From assembly GCA_013398295.1 (NCBI GenBank), contig VZSF01003934.1, positions 1,044,959 through 1,108,958 on the forward strand: DNA of 64,000 nt, given 5' to 3'. Shown in pieces: positions 1 to 13,975 of the stretch. Position 1 is the first letter of the stretch. Every line of letters starts with the position of its first letter. The DNA is from Chionis minor. Its lineage: Eukaryota; Chordata; Aves; Charadriiformes; Chionididae. The notes under the pieces were generated by a model. It had not been told where the DNA came from, did no database searches, and was given only the letters and a program-made list of their open reading frames with translations. A program made the position numbers and the translations under genes.

Positions 1-608
1 GAGGTACGTGGAACAAACTGTTCATATAACGAGTCCACCCCGAGCCTGCACAATGGTTAAGTTATAATGAATAGTAAGCAAGTTAGTAATAAATTGAACA
101 AGTAGCTCGTTTGGTGACAGCCTGTAACTGCCATAGCTTGGAGCGCTGCGGCGTTCCAGTGAAACTCCAACACAATCTGGGAAGAAGAAAAAGGAAATGC
201 ATCTGTTCAGCTGGGTATTGTGCATTGCTCAGATCTGGCAATGCTTAACAGGAAATGGGAAGAAGAGTCTTAATTCTTGAGTAGTGTTTCCCAAACTATT
301 TGAAAATGTATTGAGTCTTGGAGCACAGGCAGATTTACATAGCAATTTCGCAGCGGTAGGGCTTCAAAGGCCTCTCCGTGTGAGTAACCCTCACATTTGC
401 ATGTGCAAACAGCACTAACACGTCCAAAACACAGGCCCAAATTTCCAGAACTGCATGCGTGCGTTTATCCAGCCAGTATGCGCATAAAATTACTGTAATT
501 GTACTTCCATATTAAAGGTACGTACCAACCCTTTTAATTTGTATAGAGATCACTGTTTAATTACCTGCACTATGCTATAATGTAACTTCAAGAAAAATTG
601 TGCTATAA

Positions 609-644
609 CAGTATATACAGGCGTCTAAACACGTGTATATACTG
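609..644. repeat. Perfect 11-bp inverted repeat (hairpin)
   Basis: The arm CAGTATATACA at 609-619 is exactly complementary to TGTATATACTG at 634-644, with a 14-base loop. The stem is AT-rich. It could be a chance palindrome; a 36-base hairpin is too short for a typical microRNA precursor. Confidence 0.9.
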
Positions 645-817
645 CTTGTAAATATGAGTATTAGCTCATGTATTCAGTGTATGCAGAGAAAGTAAAGAAG
701 TCTAGGGTCTGCGGAATGCTGCATACAAAAATTAAAATAAATTAGTACTCAAAGGGAGCCTGCTTTTACAAAATATTGTAGGGAGAGTTTTGTGCTCTCC
801 TCCACTCAATATGTCTA

Positions 818-844
818 CTTTTTCTTTTTCTTTTTTTTTTTTTT
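818..844. repeat. Poly-T tract
   Basis: T-rich run with two internal C residues, ending in about 14 uninterrupted T. Read on the minus strand it could be the poly-A end of an old retroposed sequence, but nothing recognisable adjoins it. Confidence 0.9.
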
Positions 845-3800
845 GGATGGTGAAATCAGAGCTGACGCAGAGGACATCATTTTTCTTGGCTGGGAAAACA
901 TCTCTAGAGTTCTGTATGATAGTTCTTACCTACAATCATACACGCACATATTAAGAAGAGAATTACAGAGGTTTGCACAGAAAACAAAGGACATTTCTGT
1001 ATTTTTCTGTGAGTCTGTAACAACTCCACGATGATACAAAACCCCAATAACTGCTGATATCATACCTGGTAAGGCTGAAATTAGAAGATCACTTCTTTCA
1101 AGAAATGACATTGATCCACCTAAACCACACTGAGGAAACAATCCCTTATTTTAAGCCCTGCATTTGATACTTGTGCATCCAAATATTAAACAATCACTTT
1201 CTTTACAATCTTTTGTCCTTCTCATCTGAAGTGCTCACAAACATTAAAGGTGTTTCATAGCACCCTGGCAAAGTCACCATGGACAATATTGTTAGCCCCT
1301 TCTCAGCACAGAGACAGGACTAGACTCCTGTTCCTGCAATAACTGTTCTCGGGCTGCAGCTCCTCTCTTAATGCTCTTTGTTGGCTATTTAGGAATCGAA
1401 GGGCAAGGCTGCCTTTCCAGGGCTAGTTATACAGTTCCCACTTCTGAAACATATGAAAAAATGTATTTTTCAGACTGATGGACAACAAACCGCACGCGGC
1501 ACGTCGGACACCCTGCCTCCTGCCGTAACCCCACACCCAACCGTTCAGACATCCCCTCCCTCAAGCACCTCTACTGTTGTGCAATGGCAGAGACGGGGAA
1601 AATAATTCTTTCTTAACTCTGGCAGTTGAACTCTTTGCACTCTGCAGCATGAGACTGGATCATACTGTTCATTATCTTATCTTCCTCAAGTACATGTTAC
1701 TAATGGTCTAAAAATTAGCCAGGCCTTCTGTAAAAATCCACCCACTCAGCGGGTACCTTTGACTCAGTTGAATGGCAGTGTTGGGGTTGACACGTTCAAA
1801 AACCCCCATCTATCTCCCTAGTGCAAAAAGAAAGCACACGCTTACAGAACCAGTTGGTCAGGGACCAACTTTCGCACTCTATTTGTACTGCACCCAGCAC
1901 AACTGAGTTCTGTGGAGCAGCTGGGACTCCAGAACACCATTAGAACACATACATATAATTTAAATGCATGCTTAGGTCTGTTGGAGGGTATTCGCCGGTC
2001 TCAGCGTACAATCATATATGGCAATTTAACTGAGCAAGATGCTGACCACTCCCAATATGAAGCTCAGCCCTACAGACTTTACTGGGAGATAAAGATTGCT
2101 TGTGTTCTAGCAGCATGCAAAACTAATCTCTTTTTTTCAAAACTCTAAGCTGGAAATGAGTTCATTTCAAACCACAGCCCTTCGACTTCAGCAGATTCTC
2201 TCGCACTGAGCAGGCAGCTCAAGCATAGCCTAACACTCCATACTCTGGAAAAAACAGGTTGTTCTTCAGGCCCAGAAACTAAACCATCAGCCCTGTCACT
2301 GGCAATTAAATACAGCAAGATTTTCAAAGAATTACTGTGTTCAACACAATTAAATAAAGAAAACATCTAAGAAGCCAACGAGAATACAATGTTTGACATC
2401 TGTCTTGACAGTGGTTCTCCAGGTATGTTCCCAGGTCCGTTTTAAACATATACAACAGGAAAAAAAATGGTTCTTTACTTTGGACCTGATATTCATGGCA
2501 CTTGGAAAGCTCAAACACTTGGGCAAAAATACAACAGTACATAAAAATCATGTCATTTCAGGCAAAAGATGCAACATCTGATTAGCTATTCGAAAGTATG
2601 GTTGCAGCAGTTACCACAACTCAACTGTATATAGCTTGAACCTCTAGAGGAGGGAAAGTTTTTCGTCTCGCTCAGAGGTCTACATGAAGAGGTGGTTAAT
2701 ATGCTTGAAAATCCTCGGGGTCCAGATGCAATGTGGAAAGCAATCAGGCAAAGGGTTTTCTCCTGCATAGGAGAGATTCCTCCTGATCAGGGGGCAGGGG
2801 CTCACTGACAGTGGGCAGCCCGACACCAGACTTGCTCTGCAGCCTTCAGCCTCCCTGGCCACGCAGTACTTCTTTGTTTTGCTAAACTTGGCTCAAGTCT
2901 GTGTGTAGAAGGGAGTCTGCCCCTTCCTATCTTTTCGTTTGAAGTGAAGTTACTGCCTTATTAGACTCTCATTTAGCAAAAATAACAGTCTGAATAGGCT
3001 GAAAAACTGGTCTCTGGAATTGCCCCCAGGCGTCTGGGTAAGTCACACAGAAGGAATGGGTCTTCAGATTGCTTCATTTGGGACAGATACCCGTCATTAG
3101 CTGATGCTGAACAACACCCAAAACTACTCTATGACTGATAAAGACGTACAATATGGTAGGTGAGGGGAAAGGGCAGGGCCTGTGCAGTCTGGACAGGGCG
3201 TTGGTAGGTCCATACTGATTTCCTGTAACCCAAAGGGCTCCACTTCTCCTTTCCTCCTCACAGCTTTTATCTAACAGGAAAGCTGCTTCTGTGCCTTGTT
3301 TGGACACTGTGATTGCTGAGCACAGGCCAGTTGCATAAGCTTTAAGGGCACCTTCTAGTACCTTCATCTGCCCCCTTCCTCATTAGATGTGTGCTCATTG
3401 CCTCTTTTCCTTCCTCTTCTTCATTTCCTTGCTTTTGCAGAAGAACAAACACTCAGTGAGTGGGGAAAGCGTCCGGAAAGGAACTTCAGGCAGGGAAGCA
3501 TCCAGTGGTCCTCTGCTATGGGTAACATTTACGGAACCTGCTGTTAATCAGAGATGAAGTTTCTTGGTGCAGCGTCATACATCCCCTGTTGCTGCTCATT
3601 ACTTAATCTTTGCTTCCTCAAATGGCACCCAGAATTGGGTAACAGCTTTCCTGAAGGTGACAGAAGCAGGGAAAAGATAGCACTTCAATGATAAAAATGA
3701 AAAGTTTATCAACAGGGACTTTGACCCATGTCCACTAATGAAAGAAGAAAGAAGCAGTCATGATGGTTGTAGTGAATGTGAACTGGATTCAGCAGAACTA

Positions 3801-5855
3801 GCTTGAGTTTTGCATAGACTCAACCGTTTCACAGGCTTGATCCTCCTCTTATCTGCCTGCCTTCCTGAGCTCACTAGACGCAAACAAGCAAACTTCAGAA
3901 TTAAATGATGCCATTTTTTTTCCATAAATGACGAGCCATTCTTGGTCAGTTCCATTTTGGGACAGTTAGCTCAAGATGGAGAGTATCAGACAACCATGAG
4001 AGAGGTAGTTTTGTCCTGAAAAAACTCCACTGAGAACAGGTTCAGTGGCTTGTTTCTTATCACTGATGATAGCATTATGTTATTAAGGACCAGTAAACAG
4101 CTTACATTCTTTGTGCTCCTGAATGGAGATTAAAACTTTCCAAAAGTGCTTTGACTTGCAGTATGTTATTGATCAAGTGCTACGTGCAGGTACAAATCTT
4201 CCTTATCCAGTGGTTGTAGACTAGGAAGCTTCAGGACTTTCCTAGGTGACAAGGACATTCAAGGCAGAAGGGGATGTTGCCCTTAGTCTATTTGATATTC
4301 AAAATGCCAAACCTATTTTCCAGATGAAGCTTTAATTTGTGGACCTATAGTCCAAATCCCAATCTTAATTCCACCAGAGTCATACCTCTGATTTGTCAAA
4401 TGAATTTCATCAGGAGAGCAGGGAAGTATGAAGACAAACATTTAAATATCTAGAAAGCAGTAACATGCACTTTCCTTTGTAGGTTTGGAAGAACAACAAA
4501 AATAACTGAAATCCTGGCTGGAATCTCTTGGGAGTCTCTGCTGCTGACTGCTCTTTTTAGATTTTCTGTTTACCATCTGACCCTTTTTTAAAATTTCCTT
4601 AGCTTTTTAATATCAAGAAACTGAGCCCTCAGAAATAGCTTTGAGAAGCTCAAGAGCAGTATGTTAGAGAAAAGGATGGAAGGAGATACAGTCCACGCAG
4701 TTCTGCTGTGGTTTTGTGTGCCATTTACTGCACTTCTCCAGCTTTAATGGCTCAGTTGTCGCCACATAAGGAATGTCATGTTTTGCTTAGTGTGACTGAT
4801 TCCCACAGAGAAGGTGCATAGTATGCTCTGTTGTGGTGACTTTACTGTTAATTTTCTGTCCCTTCGGAGAAGAAGAAAAGCCTGTTCTGGCAATATGAGT
4901 TTCCACTTTACATTTAGAAGACTGTTTTTCGCAAGGTTTTCTAGTGCAACACTTTGCAGAAACGCATTGGCACGGTGAAGGATTAAGTGCATGAGATGCA
5001 CATCTACTAAGAACACAAGCAAAATTTAATTCTTCATCTGGAAACACATGAAGAAAGTGCCACACTACCTATTATAATGGTTTGAAGGACAAGTTAGCTC
5101 CTGTGTGACAGCAACAGTAAATGAGAAATTGAATGGCACATTTCCATATGTACACACAAAGGAAAATGCCATCAAATGGCTAATCCTCTTCTGCAAAGCC
5201 CTGGACAACAGATAATCTGTGCCAATTTACATGCACCCCATACATGAACTCTTCTCCATTTTAAATTCTTTTTTCTACAGCAGCTAGGCCTGGCAAGGAA
5301 CAAGCCCATTTAAAATAAAAAAGAAGGGTTGAATTTTGAACAGATGTGACATAGAACATTGGAACGGGGTTCTTTCTTCTGGCCAACATCCTCAGTAAGC
5401 TTTGAGGATGTGGGGAAAGTACATCTTTACTCTCAGGAGGACTATGGAAGGGGCAACATTGAAGGCATCTCTTCTCAAGGCTACGAGCAGTAAACTCTGC
5501 TATATAGAATAGCCCCTTGGTTGCCAGCAGCTCTAAGCAGAAGAGGGAAGCATTGAAAAGCACTTTTGGTTCCTTGCACTTATTCATCAAGAACATATTC
5601 CCAAGCTTTAGAATTTAGAATCTTATAATGGTTTTTATTAGCAAACTTGGGAATAGTGCATTGTATAGAAGCCAAAGCCACAGTAGAATAAAGTAAGTCT
5701 TACCAACAGGAGTAAATATGAAGTACCCCTACAAGCCAGACACATCTCAGAGCAGCTGCTTGTTATTTTTCTTTGGCATGTATTTTTTTGGATATGAGAC
5801 ACCTTTATCTTCCTCACCCCAAACAGACAGAAGAACAGAACACACTGTGCCTATT

Positions 5856-5945
5856 GTGGGCCAAATCCTCTGCTGACATAAATCAGATTCTCTCCATTGA
5901 AACCAACAGAGCTGTCGCGGTTGATACAGATTTGGACTCCGACCT
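5856..5945. repeat. Palindromic ancient amniote repeat (MITE-like)
   Basis: GTGGGCCAAATCCTCTGCTG, then ACATAAATCAGATTCTCTCC, ATTGAAACCAACAGAGCTGT and TTGATACAGATTTGGACTC are in the order expected for an old palindromic repeat whose arms read GGCCAAATCCTC-GCTG-TAAATC and its complement around a CCATTGA centre. It lies inside a chance open frame (5773-5988) that should not be taken as a gene. A second copy is near 18018. Confidence 0.6.
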
Positions 5946-8900
5946 CTTACACCAGCCTCTCACACATCTAAGATACGGCTTGTCTTAACAGATTTCACTA
6001 CGCTTCACAAAATAACACAGTCTCAACAGAAAGAGTTTACAGTCTACAAGGAGGCAGGATCAGTTGCTAATGAGGATGCTACGCAAGGGTCTGTGGGTTT
6101 TTAAATCAATTTTTAGATTTAGAACAGATTTTCCCAATATTCAAGACTCTGGGGACACAGCAGTTGGCAATGTAACTTGGAATCTGATAAAACTAATCCT
6201 CCAAGTATGTACGTCTCATGGACAGAATCAGTTTGAATCAGTATTGCCTTTACTTTACAGTAAGAGAACAACAAAATAAGAGACCATAATGTATAAACTC
6301 ATTATTTACTTATGTAAACAGGTAGCTTTTTTACCTCAACCTCAGTTTAAGGTACCATGTGCAAATTCCTGTTGGTCAAAGAGGAAGTTGTCAGATTATT
6401 TGCCTTTTTACTATTGCTTTTGAAAACACAGAGATCTTGCTTAAACAGAAGTTGGGTTTGACTTTCAGTTACTGAGACTCATGCCACGAATATGAAAAGA
6501 AAGATCTATATTTGAGGACAGATACAAGATCTAACATCTTTCACCCTAGAAAACAGACTGAAAGAAACAGTAAGAGGTCATCTTGCTCATCCCAACAGCT
6601 ATGGTTGCTTATGAGACTGTCTGCTCAGGAGTTGAGCGAGGTCTGTTGGTGTGCTGCAATCATTCTGGCAGGATCTTGGCAGCATTTCCAAAGCTATTAA
6701 TTAGCAGATTACTCATCAGTGGAGCTAGGGCATCCTGTAAACTGATGCCCCGTTGACCCCGCTGAATTAATTTTCCATAAATAAAACACAAACCTCATAG
6801 ATTTTTTGGTCTCCACAGGACAGATTTTTTCCCTTCATTTTCACAGTTAGAGCAGCTATTCAAAATGGTATAAAAACACCTGCTCAGCACTTAGCAGGCA
6901 AAATAGCCTGAAAGTGGGGTTTAGATAGTCTGCCTTACCACCTGTATATCACTGATACAAAGTACATTAAACATTGGGGTAAACATGCCAGTGCGTTTGC
7001 AGGCTTCCATAGTTTGCTTGCAGCCTTGAATATTAGAATCTAGTTTGTTTAGAGGGGAAATGTTGACAAGGCCACTGGGATTTACTCCTTGTTTATTTAA
7101 AAAGTGAAAGAGGACTTTCAACTTCTACCTGATGGGCAGATGGATTGATCTTGCATTAGCAGAGCATCTGCCGAACAGCACACACAGCTGGGCAGCACAT
7201 TCTTTTTACCATATTGTGAATGCAACACAGGATACAAAGCTGAGCAAAATTTCACTTATACAACTAGTGGTTAATTCTGTGCCAACAGTAATTAGCTTCT
7301 GTAAAGAGTTTATAACAAGAAACCACAAAACAGTTTTATTCTGATGAAACTGATGGGAAAAACCCACGTGCGTCTGTCCATGGGGTGTGAGCTCCAAGGC
7401 TTGGCAGGAGAATTGAGAGGCAGGCTTTCAGGCCAAAGGCAAAAGAATGCTTCACTGAGCTACAGAGCAGCTTCCTTTTTCATCCTTACTTGCATTACAG
7501 CAGCATCTCTAGTCCTAGTCAGGGCCCTGGGCTGCTGGCATTATGAATGAAACAGTTAAATAGAGGTAGGACCTCGCTCCCGAGCATGCACAGTCTGGGG
7601 TCCTGATTTGGCCAACACTGACACTTAAGCTAAATCTGTATTTATGCCAAGGAGACTGCTGTCAAAATTAGGTGAAATTTTACAGGATTGGGGTCTTAGA
7701 CAATTATTAGTAAAAAAAAGGACTAGTTAATAGTATTGGTCTCAAGAGAGCAGAGAGTGTATGCTGAACTCTGCAGGTGGGACTATATTAATTTCAGTGG
7801 GATTACATCCATTTATAAAACTAGAGAAACTGCTCCTAGTTTCTTGGATTAACAGCTGCATTCATATCAAAAGTAAGCCAAAATAGGGATTCTGTTCCAT
7901 TCTCTTTCTGGTAGCATATAGAAGCCCCTGTCAAAGGGGCTCACTGCGCTAAGCACCGGGCAAATACTGAGGTCCTTATCTTACAGTGGAAAGGGAAAGA
8001 AGAAAAAGGAGTCATGAAGTTATTTCTAGGTAGCTGCCTGTGGCCACATATCAGGGAAGAGAGACCAGGTCATCTGCATTGTGGTTGTCATTAAAACACG
8101 TCAATAGGTGATTTTACAAAAAAACAAGGACATAAAAATACTTCATACTACCCAGGTTTCTTGGAGAAGGGTTCTTGCCAGACTTGGAGAACTCAAAAGC
8201 ACGTTGGATAAGGGAGAGTCAACATTAACAAGGCTGGAAATTCCCGGTAGAAGAAGCCACTTCAGGAAGTAAGTATGACTGAGCTGCTGGGGAAGGAACT
8301 CTCTACTCTTACGGCTGCACCTTGGGGGGGATTGCACAAGCAGCGTGCTGCTGTTGTGACTGTGCTACAGGCAGTGTTCCCACACAGCCACCGCTGTCAG
8401 CGTGCTACCCCAGTGCTCCGTACAGGACCTAACAGTGGAGCTTTATTGCCACTGCCTTGTATGTTCTTAGCATTCGTTCCCTCTCAGCCTGACGGTTTGG
8501 AAGTCTATGCTGTCTTTTGTATAAGATATGATGTTAACTGACTTGCTGCTTACCTGCCACCAGCCCTCCCCTCTGCTCCCTCAACCCACCTCTCTTCAAG
8601 GATATGAGGTCTGTATGAGCACTGCAAAGGCCAAAATCTAAGTGCCAGGCCTGTCAGTAGCAAGGCACTGAATAATGAATAACATTGAAGTTCATTATTT
8701 TCAATTCTATCACATGGAGGAACAATCTGCCATACTAAACAAAAGCACGCTGAGGTTCTCTGAATAGATCTGGTCTAGACAAAAGTGCAAGTGGAGCCGG
8801 TTTCCTTAAAGTAATGTGCCTTTGAGTGTATCTTTGCATCAAAAATGGGGGAAAGAGTAATTGCAGCATGTGCTGATGTACCTGTGCTAGGCTAGTACAG

Positions 8901-9359
8901 CTTGGTAACAATAGCAGCAAAAATGTGGCAATGTGGGTTAAACAGCCTGAGTATGTAGCCGAGTTTGTAATCTGGTTACTAGCACATTAAGGACTTCTCA
9001 GCTGCACCTCTGTGGCTGTTATTATTCATGCTAATTAGATTAAGCTAGCAGAGATATTTTTGCACATGCTACAAGCACACCTTCGTTTTCCAGGGTGGAG
9101 TATGGGAATGCAGGGGACCATGTTAATAGATATCCTAAGTTTCTCCCAAAGGGCAGATGGTACAGGCTACTTCATCCCAGTAGTGCAGAAGTAAGGAGTT
9201 TAGGAGTTCCATGATGGAGCAGCACACAGCAGCTCATCTCATAATTTCACAGAATAAGCCCCAGCACTGTACAAAAGAAAAATATTAACTGAAATTTGTA
9301 ATAACTTTGCAGTAACTTCTGGATATATACATCTTTCTTAATACAAAAAAGGAAGTGGG
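5946..9359. other. Unique non-coding DNA with one old SINE
   Basis: Apart from the MIR-like piece at 7918-8065 nothing is firmly recognised. Around 7605-7640 and 7780-7810 short blocks weakly recall the old palindromic repeats, but not enough to annotate. A TAATTAGATTA-containing stretch near 9033-9045 is noted as a candidate conserved element. Confidence 0.5.
7918..8065 (-). mobile_element. Possible MIR-like ancient SINE, minus strand
   Basis: On the plus strand the order is an AAGGGGCTCACTGCGCTAAG tail-like block, then TCTTACAGTGGAAAGG, then GAAGTTATTTCTAGGTAGCT and GCCTGTGGCCACATATCAGG. The last blocks resemble a reverse-complemented MIR core (GTTAAGT-ACTTGCC-AAGGTCACACAG). The copy is old, and the call is made from block order only. 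Confidence 0.45.
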
Positions 9360-9485
9360 CAATGTGGTAGAGTAAATGTAGGATTAACTACTCAGGAGAT
9401 GTGTGTTCAGTACTTGTTTTTTTCTGACCAAGCTCTATCACCAGCTCTGTCATCCTATTAAAATTATTTCCCCTCCTTCTATTTT
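9360..9485 (+). mobile_element. Possible MIR-like ancient SINE
   Basis: CAATGTGGTAGAGTAAATGT resembles the tRNA-like start of a MIR element. It is followed by TCAGGAGATGTGTGTTCAGT at the box B position, then CACCAGCTCTGTCATCC and ATTATTTCCCCTCC near the core. The match is weaker than for the copies near 13.85 and 39.8 kb, because the core GTGTGACCTTGGG motif is eroded. Confidence 0.45.
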
Positions 9486-12400
9486 CGTTTCTTTTCTCAC
9501 TGTTTTCTGTTTCATTCATTCATGCTGGAGTTTCTCTTGACATGTTTTGAACAGTACATAGCAACAGGGTCCCAGATTCAGTTTGGGATTTGGGGCACGA
9601 CTGTAGTAGAAATAAACAGTAATTCAAATTTGATATCGTTGTTCCTTGGAGTATATGCACTCCCTGCTAATTTAAAACAGCCAGAAAAAAGAGCTTTTGT
9701 TTTTCTACAGTTTTTGTGTCTCAGGAGAGGAGCAGGTGATTAGATCCTTGGGTTCTGTACCAGTGCTCAGAGCAGAAAGGTTGCAGTTGAGGACTCCTGC
9801 TGATAGCTTGTACCGTTGTTCACAGGAAAGCCAGCTCACCCCTGTGCCTCTGTGTGCCACCATCAGCAGCACTGCACAACCATTCAAAATTTGTCAACGT
9901 TGCTGACATTCTCTAGGTGTCACAGAGAAGCAGGCGGGGAAAAGAGGGTAAGAAGCAGCAAATGGCTGAGTCCCTGGAGGTACAGAACAGGCTTCCCTCG
10001 TATCCTCAGTTCCCAGGAGGGTCCCGTGTCTTTATCCTGCTGGAGGCATTCTGCCTGTGGGGAAGGAGCATCTTCAATGTGATCCCACAAAAGGAACCTT
10101 GCTCAGCTCCTGGGAGGGATCATTTTGCCTGTCAGGGAAACATCAGGGTTAGCTCTGGGTAACAAGATGATCCTGCGTCATTCAAGGGAGGCTCCTCGTT
10201 TGGCCCTCAGAGAGAGGGAGGGATCAGCCTCCTGCACTCCAGTAACCTCCTCCAGCCCAGCGCCGATGCTCTCTACAGCCATGTCCCAGTCCTCCAGAGG
10301 GAAGAATGGGCCAGCCTTCAAGGAGAAAGGAGCAGACACAGGCAGAACAGACAAACTTAAGGACAGATTTTCATTACAAAATCATTAAATACTCCCCTGA
10401 CTTAAAAGCTTGAAATAAACTACATGGAGCTGCTAGGTTCAGATCCTGCAAGATGAGGGACCATGGACCATGTATGGGCCTGCCTTATGACACGAGTCCA
10501 GCACTGACGGCCTATCCCTATTTCTTGTTGCAGTTACTTGCTAAAAATAACAACAACCAGCCCAAATTCCTCAAAAGAATTTTGGAAGAAGCAAAGAAGA
10601 GCCTGATGCTAAGCGGTCCAGTGCCAGATCAACCCTTGATGTGACTTCCTAAGTTCAGTAAGCTGCGTAGCTCTGCATGAAAGGCAGCCATCGCCACTGC
10701 GGCTCACAGCTGAAATGGACAATCCACACTGGTTCAAGCAGAGCACGTTCCTCACTGGGCTACACATGATATGTCAGGTTGCAGGGCATCTACACACTTC
10801 TGTGCTGCTTTGTTGTCCTGGTGGCATTCCAGCCTGATGACTGACAGACCTTCAGAAACTCAGTTAGGGTTACCAGCTAGTCAGTCCTCTGTTAATCTTC
10901 ATTGTGCAACACGTGTCTAAGGATGTTACTGCTGGATTTTCATTATCCTCTTGCTAAGATGTATCACTGTGCAGGAAGCAGCTTTTGGGATAGATGGGGA
11001 ATGATGCTGAAAATAATTTGAAAGGAAAAGAGGGCTAAAATATACTGTCGCGATGTTTCTGAGTAAATAAAGATAAGAGCGATGGAAGCTCTTCTGGCAG
11101 GGACATTAGCAGAGCCTCAGCAAATTAGTTTTGCACTAGAAAATTGACATGGAACGGAAACAAGGCATTCAAAGCAAGGATGTGCTTTAACTAGGCACAA
11201 AGCCGAAGTTATTTAAGAAAAAGAAGTAGAGTTGGTTCCAGAATAGCTAATTCATTTATCCTTATCTTCCCTTGGCAGGGGCTAGCTGCTTAAAGACCAC
11301 TTGATGTATGCCTGCTGCTTCCTCCCCTCTCTCCTCACTTGTTTGCCTTGCAGAAAACAAAAATTAGTTCTGTTGCGAATGACTCTAGTTCCCCATGGGC
11401 TGCAGAGAAACAAATCGCAGCTTATTGGGCATCTGTGTGACATCCCAGCACTCGGAAGCACATGGCAGTATTTGCGCTGGCTCTAAGATCAGCTCTATGC
11501 TAAAACATTTGCTGGAATACAGTTATAAATATATTTTTTTATTCCATTTCTGTGTTGGTAAAAGTCCTACCAAACACAGATACACCGTCATAAAAACACT
11601 TTTCAAGTATGACTTCATTTGCTTAGTGAAACTCAACCGACTACAAATTTTACTGCCTGAATAATTTTTCTGTTGTGTAAGCCCATTACGAGTTTCAGGG
11701 AGATAGAGAAAACAACAGGTTTGATATCTTCTTCTTTTCTGGTAGTTAAACTCATTTTTTCAGCAGTTCATTTAGCAGAGCTAGTATTATATGGACAGAC
11801 ATACTAGAACATCCTGCTGGACCATTTTGTCATAAAATTAGTCCTGGTCTGTACTGATATTTAAAACTAAAGTGGTTCCTGTTTATTATACCTTGTAACT
11901 TAAGTTTCAAAACATGTCAGGGTTAAGGATAGGCTTAGGCCAAGCTGGGAACCAAGCTGGGTTAACTTTGTAACTCGAATCTCAGCAGCTCTTCCAGATC
12001 TGAGCTGTGCAGCCCTCCAAAGCTGACCTCTGAGCTTCACGGTGTGTAACACTGGAGACTAATGAATGTTCTGTGATACCTTGAAGCTTAGTCCTAATTA
12101 TCAGTAGACACCAAAGCTGCTACTGTTTTCCTCTTCCTTTAGTTGATCTGGCTGAAGAGAACCTCTGTCAGTTCACCAAGGCTACAGTCCTCATCTACCT
12201 TCCTAAAGCTAAAAATTGAAGCATGCCTTTCTGCCTTTCTTCAGCCATTCTGTCACATCACGGTCAATCTTTGCACATTTCGTGCTGCAGCCCATGTCCA
12301 AGTGTAGGAGCATATACTTCTCAAAGTCGTATAGCTTGGTTTTTCCAGAGTCACAGAAAATAGAGGTGAGGATTTTTGCCAGAACACCTCTTTGCTTCCT

Positions 12401-13849
12401 AGCTATGCAGCCTGGCAGTATGCCAGTTCTGCATGATACTTTTTCTACATGTTTCGCTGGGTTTTTGGAAGAGGTGGAAAAGAAGTTAACTCAGTCTGTG
12501 CCCGTGCCCCCTAGTTTATTAAACCGACTACACACCAGTGCAAATGAAGTGAACTCATCCAGTATAATGGCTTCTAGTTTTATAGGCTGGTGGTTTCCAG
12601 TGAATTTCCAATAACCTCTCAGAAAACTCTTCTGCAGTATTCATAGCTCTAAGCTTCTCACTATTTTTCTCTATTATCACCTTTCATTTTGTTATCTCTT
12701 CAAACAGGGGACTGATTCTGCTACATTTGTCTAGTACCAAACTGAGTACATTTCCAGGATTAAATAAAACTAAGTATTTATAATCCCCTAGGACACAATC
12801 TTCAGCATTTTACAAAAAGCAAAGTGGCAGTTAACTTTGAGTTATGATTTATAGAACTGATGGATTCTGCTACAAATGCAGCATCCATGAATGACTCCTG
12901 AGTGGAAAATTTGGGTTGTCAGCTTATTGCTAGCATCTGTTACGGCAATGGCAGTGACATTTAAGAATACTAAACCCGCTTGGTAAGTTACTATTTTAGA
13001 GCAGATGTGTAAATTCAACACACTTTCATCAAAATCAGAGCATGCATCTAGCAAATTGGAATTTTATGTCAGCAGTAAACATTTGTACAATGACTACAAA
13101 CACACAACATGAGAGCATTCTGTGTCATTCTTTTGGTAACCCAGGGCTGGAGAGTCTAGGGGCAAGAAAACATTCTATACTAGGTTTCTTGACTGAAGAA
13201 ACAATTTCTTCCCTAGAAAAAGGCCTGTGTGTACAAACCAGAAACTGATAGTGGCCTTGCCATATGTGGTGTCAGTTAGGCAGGCTCTTCCACGGTGGTG
13301 GTGGAGCTGAACTGCTCAGGAGGAATGTGTCTGTTCAGCTCTACAAGCTTTGAGATGTATGGACTGGTAAATGTAACTGAGCATGAAATCTGTCCGGCTC
13401 TATGTTAACCTCATGGCTGTAGCTTTTAGTGCCAGGAACACTCGAGAAGAACATTCCTGCTCAATAACAGCACACCGAAGGATGGAAGCAACTCGAGCAC
13501 AGAACAGCAACAAACAGCGCAGTCATAGGAGCCTCGGTGCGAAACAGTTAAAAATACTTGAGTCGTGTCTTTTCAAGAATTGAAGGACTAGCTGTGAAAA
13601 GCTCTGGTGACTTCCAGGGAACCAGGCTGTAAACAACACAGCGCAACTGAAGACGAGGACAGTATAATATATCTGACGGGTACAAATCTTCCACATGGCC
13701 AGCATCAGGCGAGGTGCTTGTCAAAAACGCATCTGCAGCTGTTCCCTTTTCAGGCTGTTTACTCTACAGGAGGATTTACCATCTGTGCAGAAAAACAATG
13801 CACACACCAGAAATCAGCATCTGTCAGATGAAGCCCAGTCTCGTGGCTG
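9486..13849. other. Unique non-coding DNA
   Basis: No recognisable gene or repeat. The longest frame (132 codons, plus, 12216-12614) has no known motif and no convincing start context. The overlapping frames at 9697-10388 lie in a slightly GC-richer stretch. Confidence 0.55.
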
Positions 13850-13975
13850 AAGCACAGGACAAGCAGTCAGGAGATTTGGATTCTATTTATTGCTCTCCTA
13901 GTGGCTCCCAGAGCAAATAAGGGGAAATCACTTCACCGCTTTGTGTCTTGTTTTCCTCCAAGATACCACTTTACC
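13850..13975 (+). mobile_element. MIR-like ancient SINE
   Basis: The order of blocks matches a MIR-type tRNA-derived SINE. AGTCAGGAGATTTGGATTCT resembles the box B side of the tRNA-like head. It is followed by a TATTTATTGCTC stretch, then the core ATCACTTCACCGCTTTGTGT and TTGTTTTCCTCC. These elements were mobilised by L2-type LINEs before the amniote radiation and are inactive. Divergence is high; the call is by eye. Confidence 0.65.

Larger units (their letters stand above)
1..5855. other. Unique non-coding DNA
   Basis: Apart from the hairpin at 609-644 and the poly-T at 818-844, I see no recognisable gene, exon or interspersed repeat. The open frames here (up to 111 codons, minus 5261-5596) overlap each other on both strands and show no domain. 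Confidence 0.6.
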
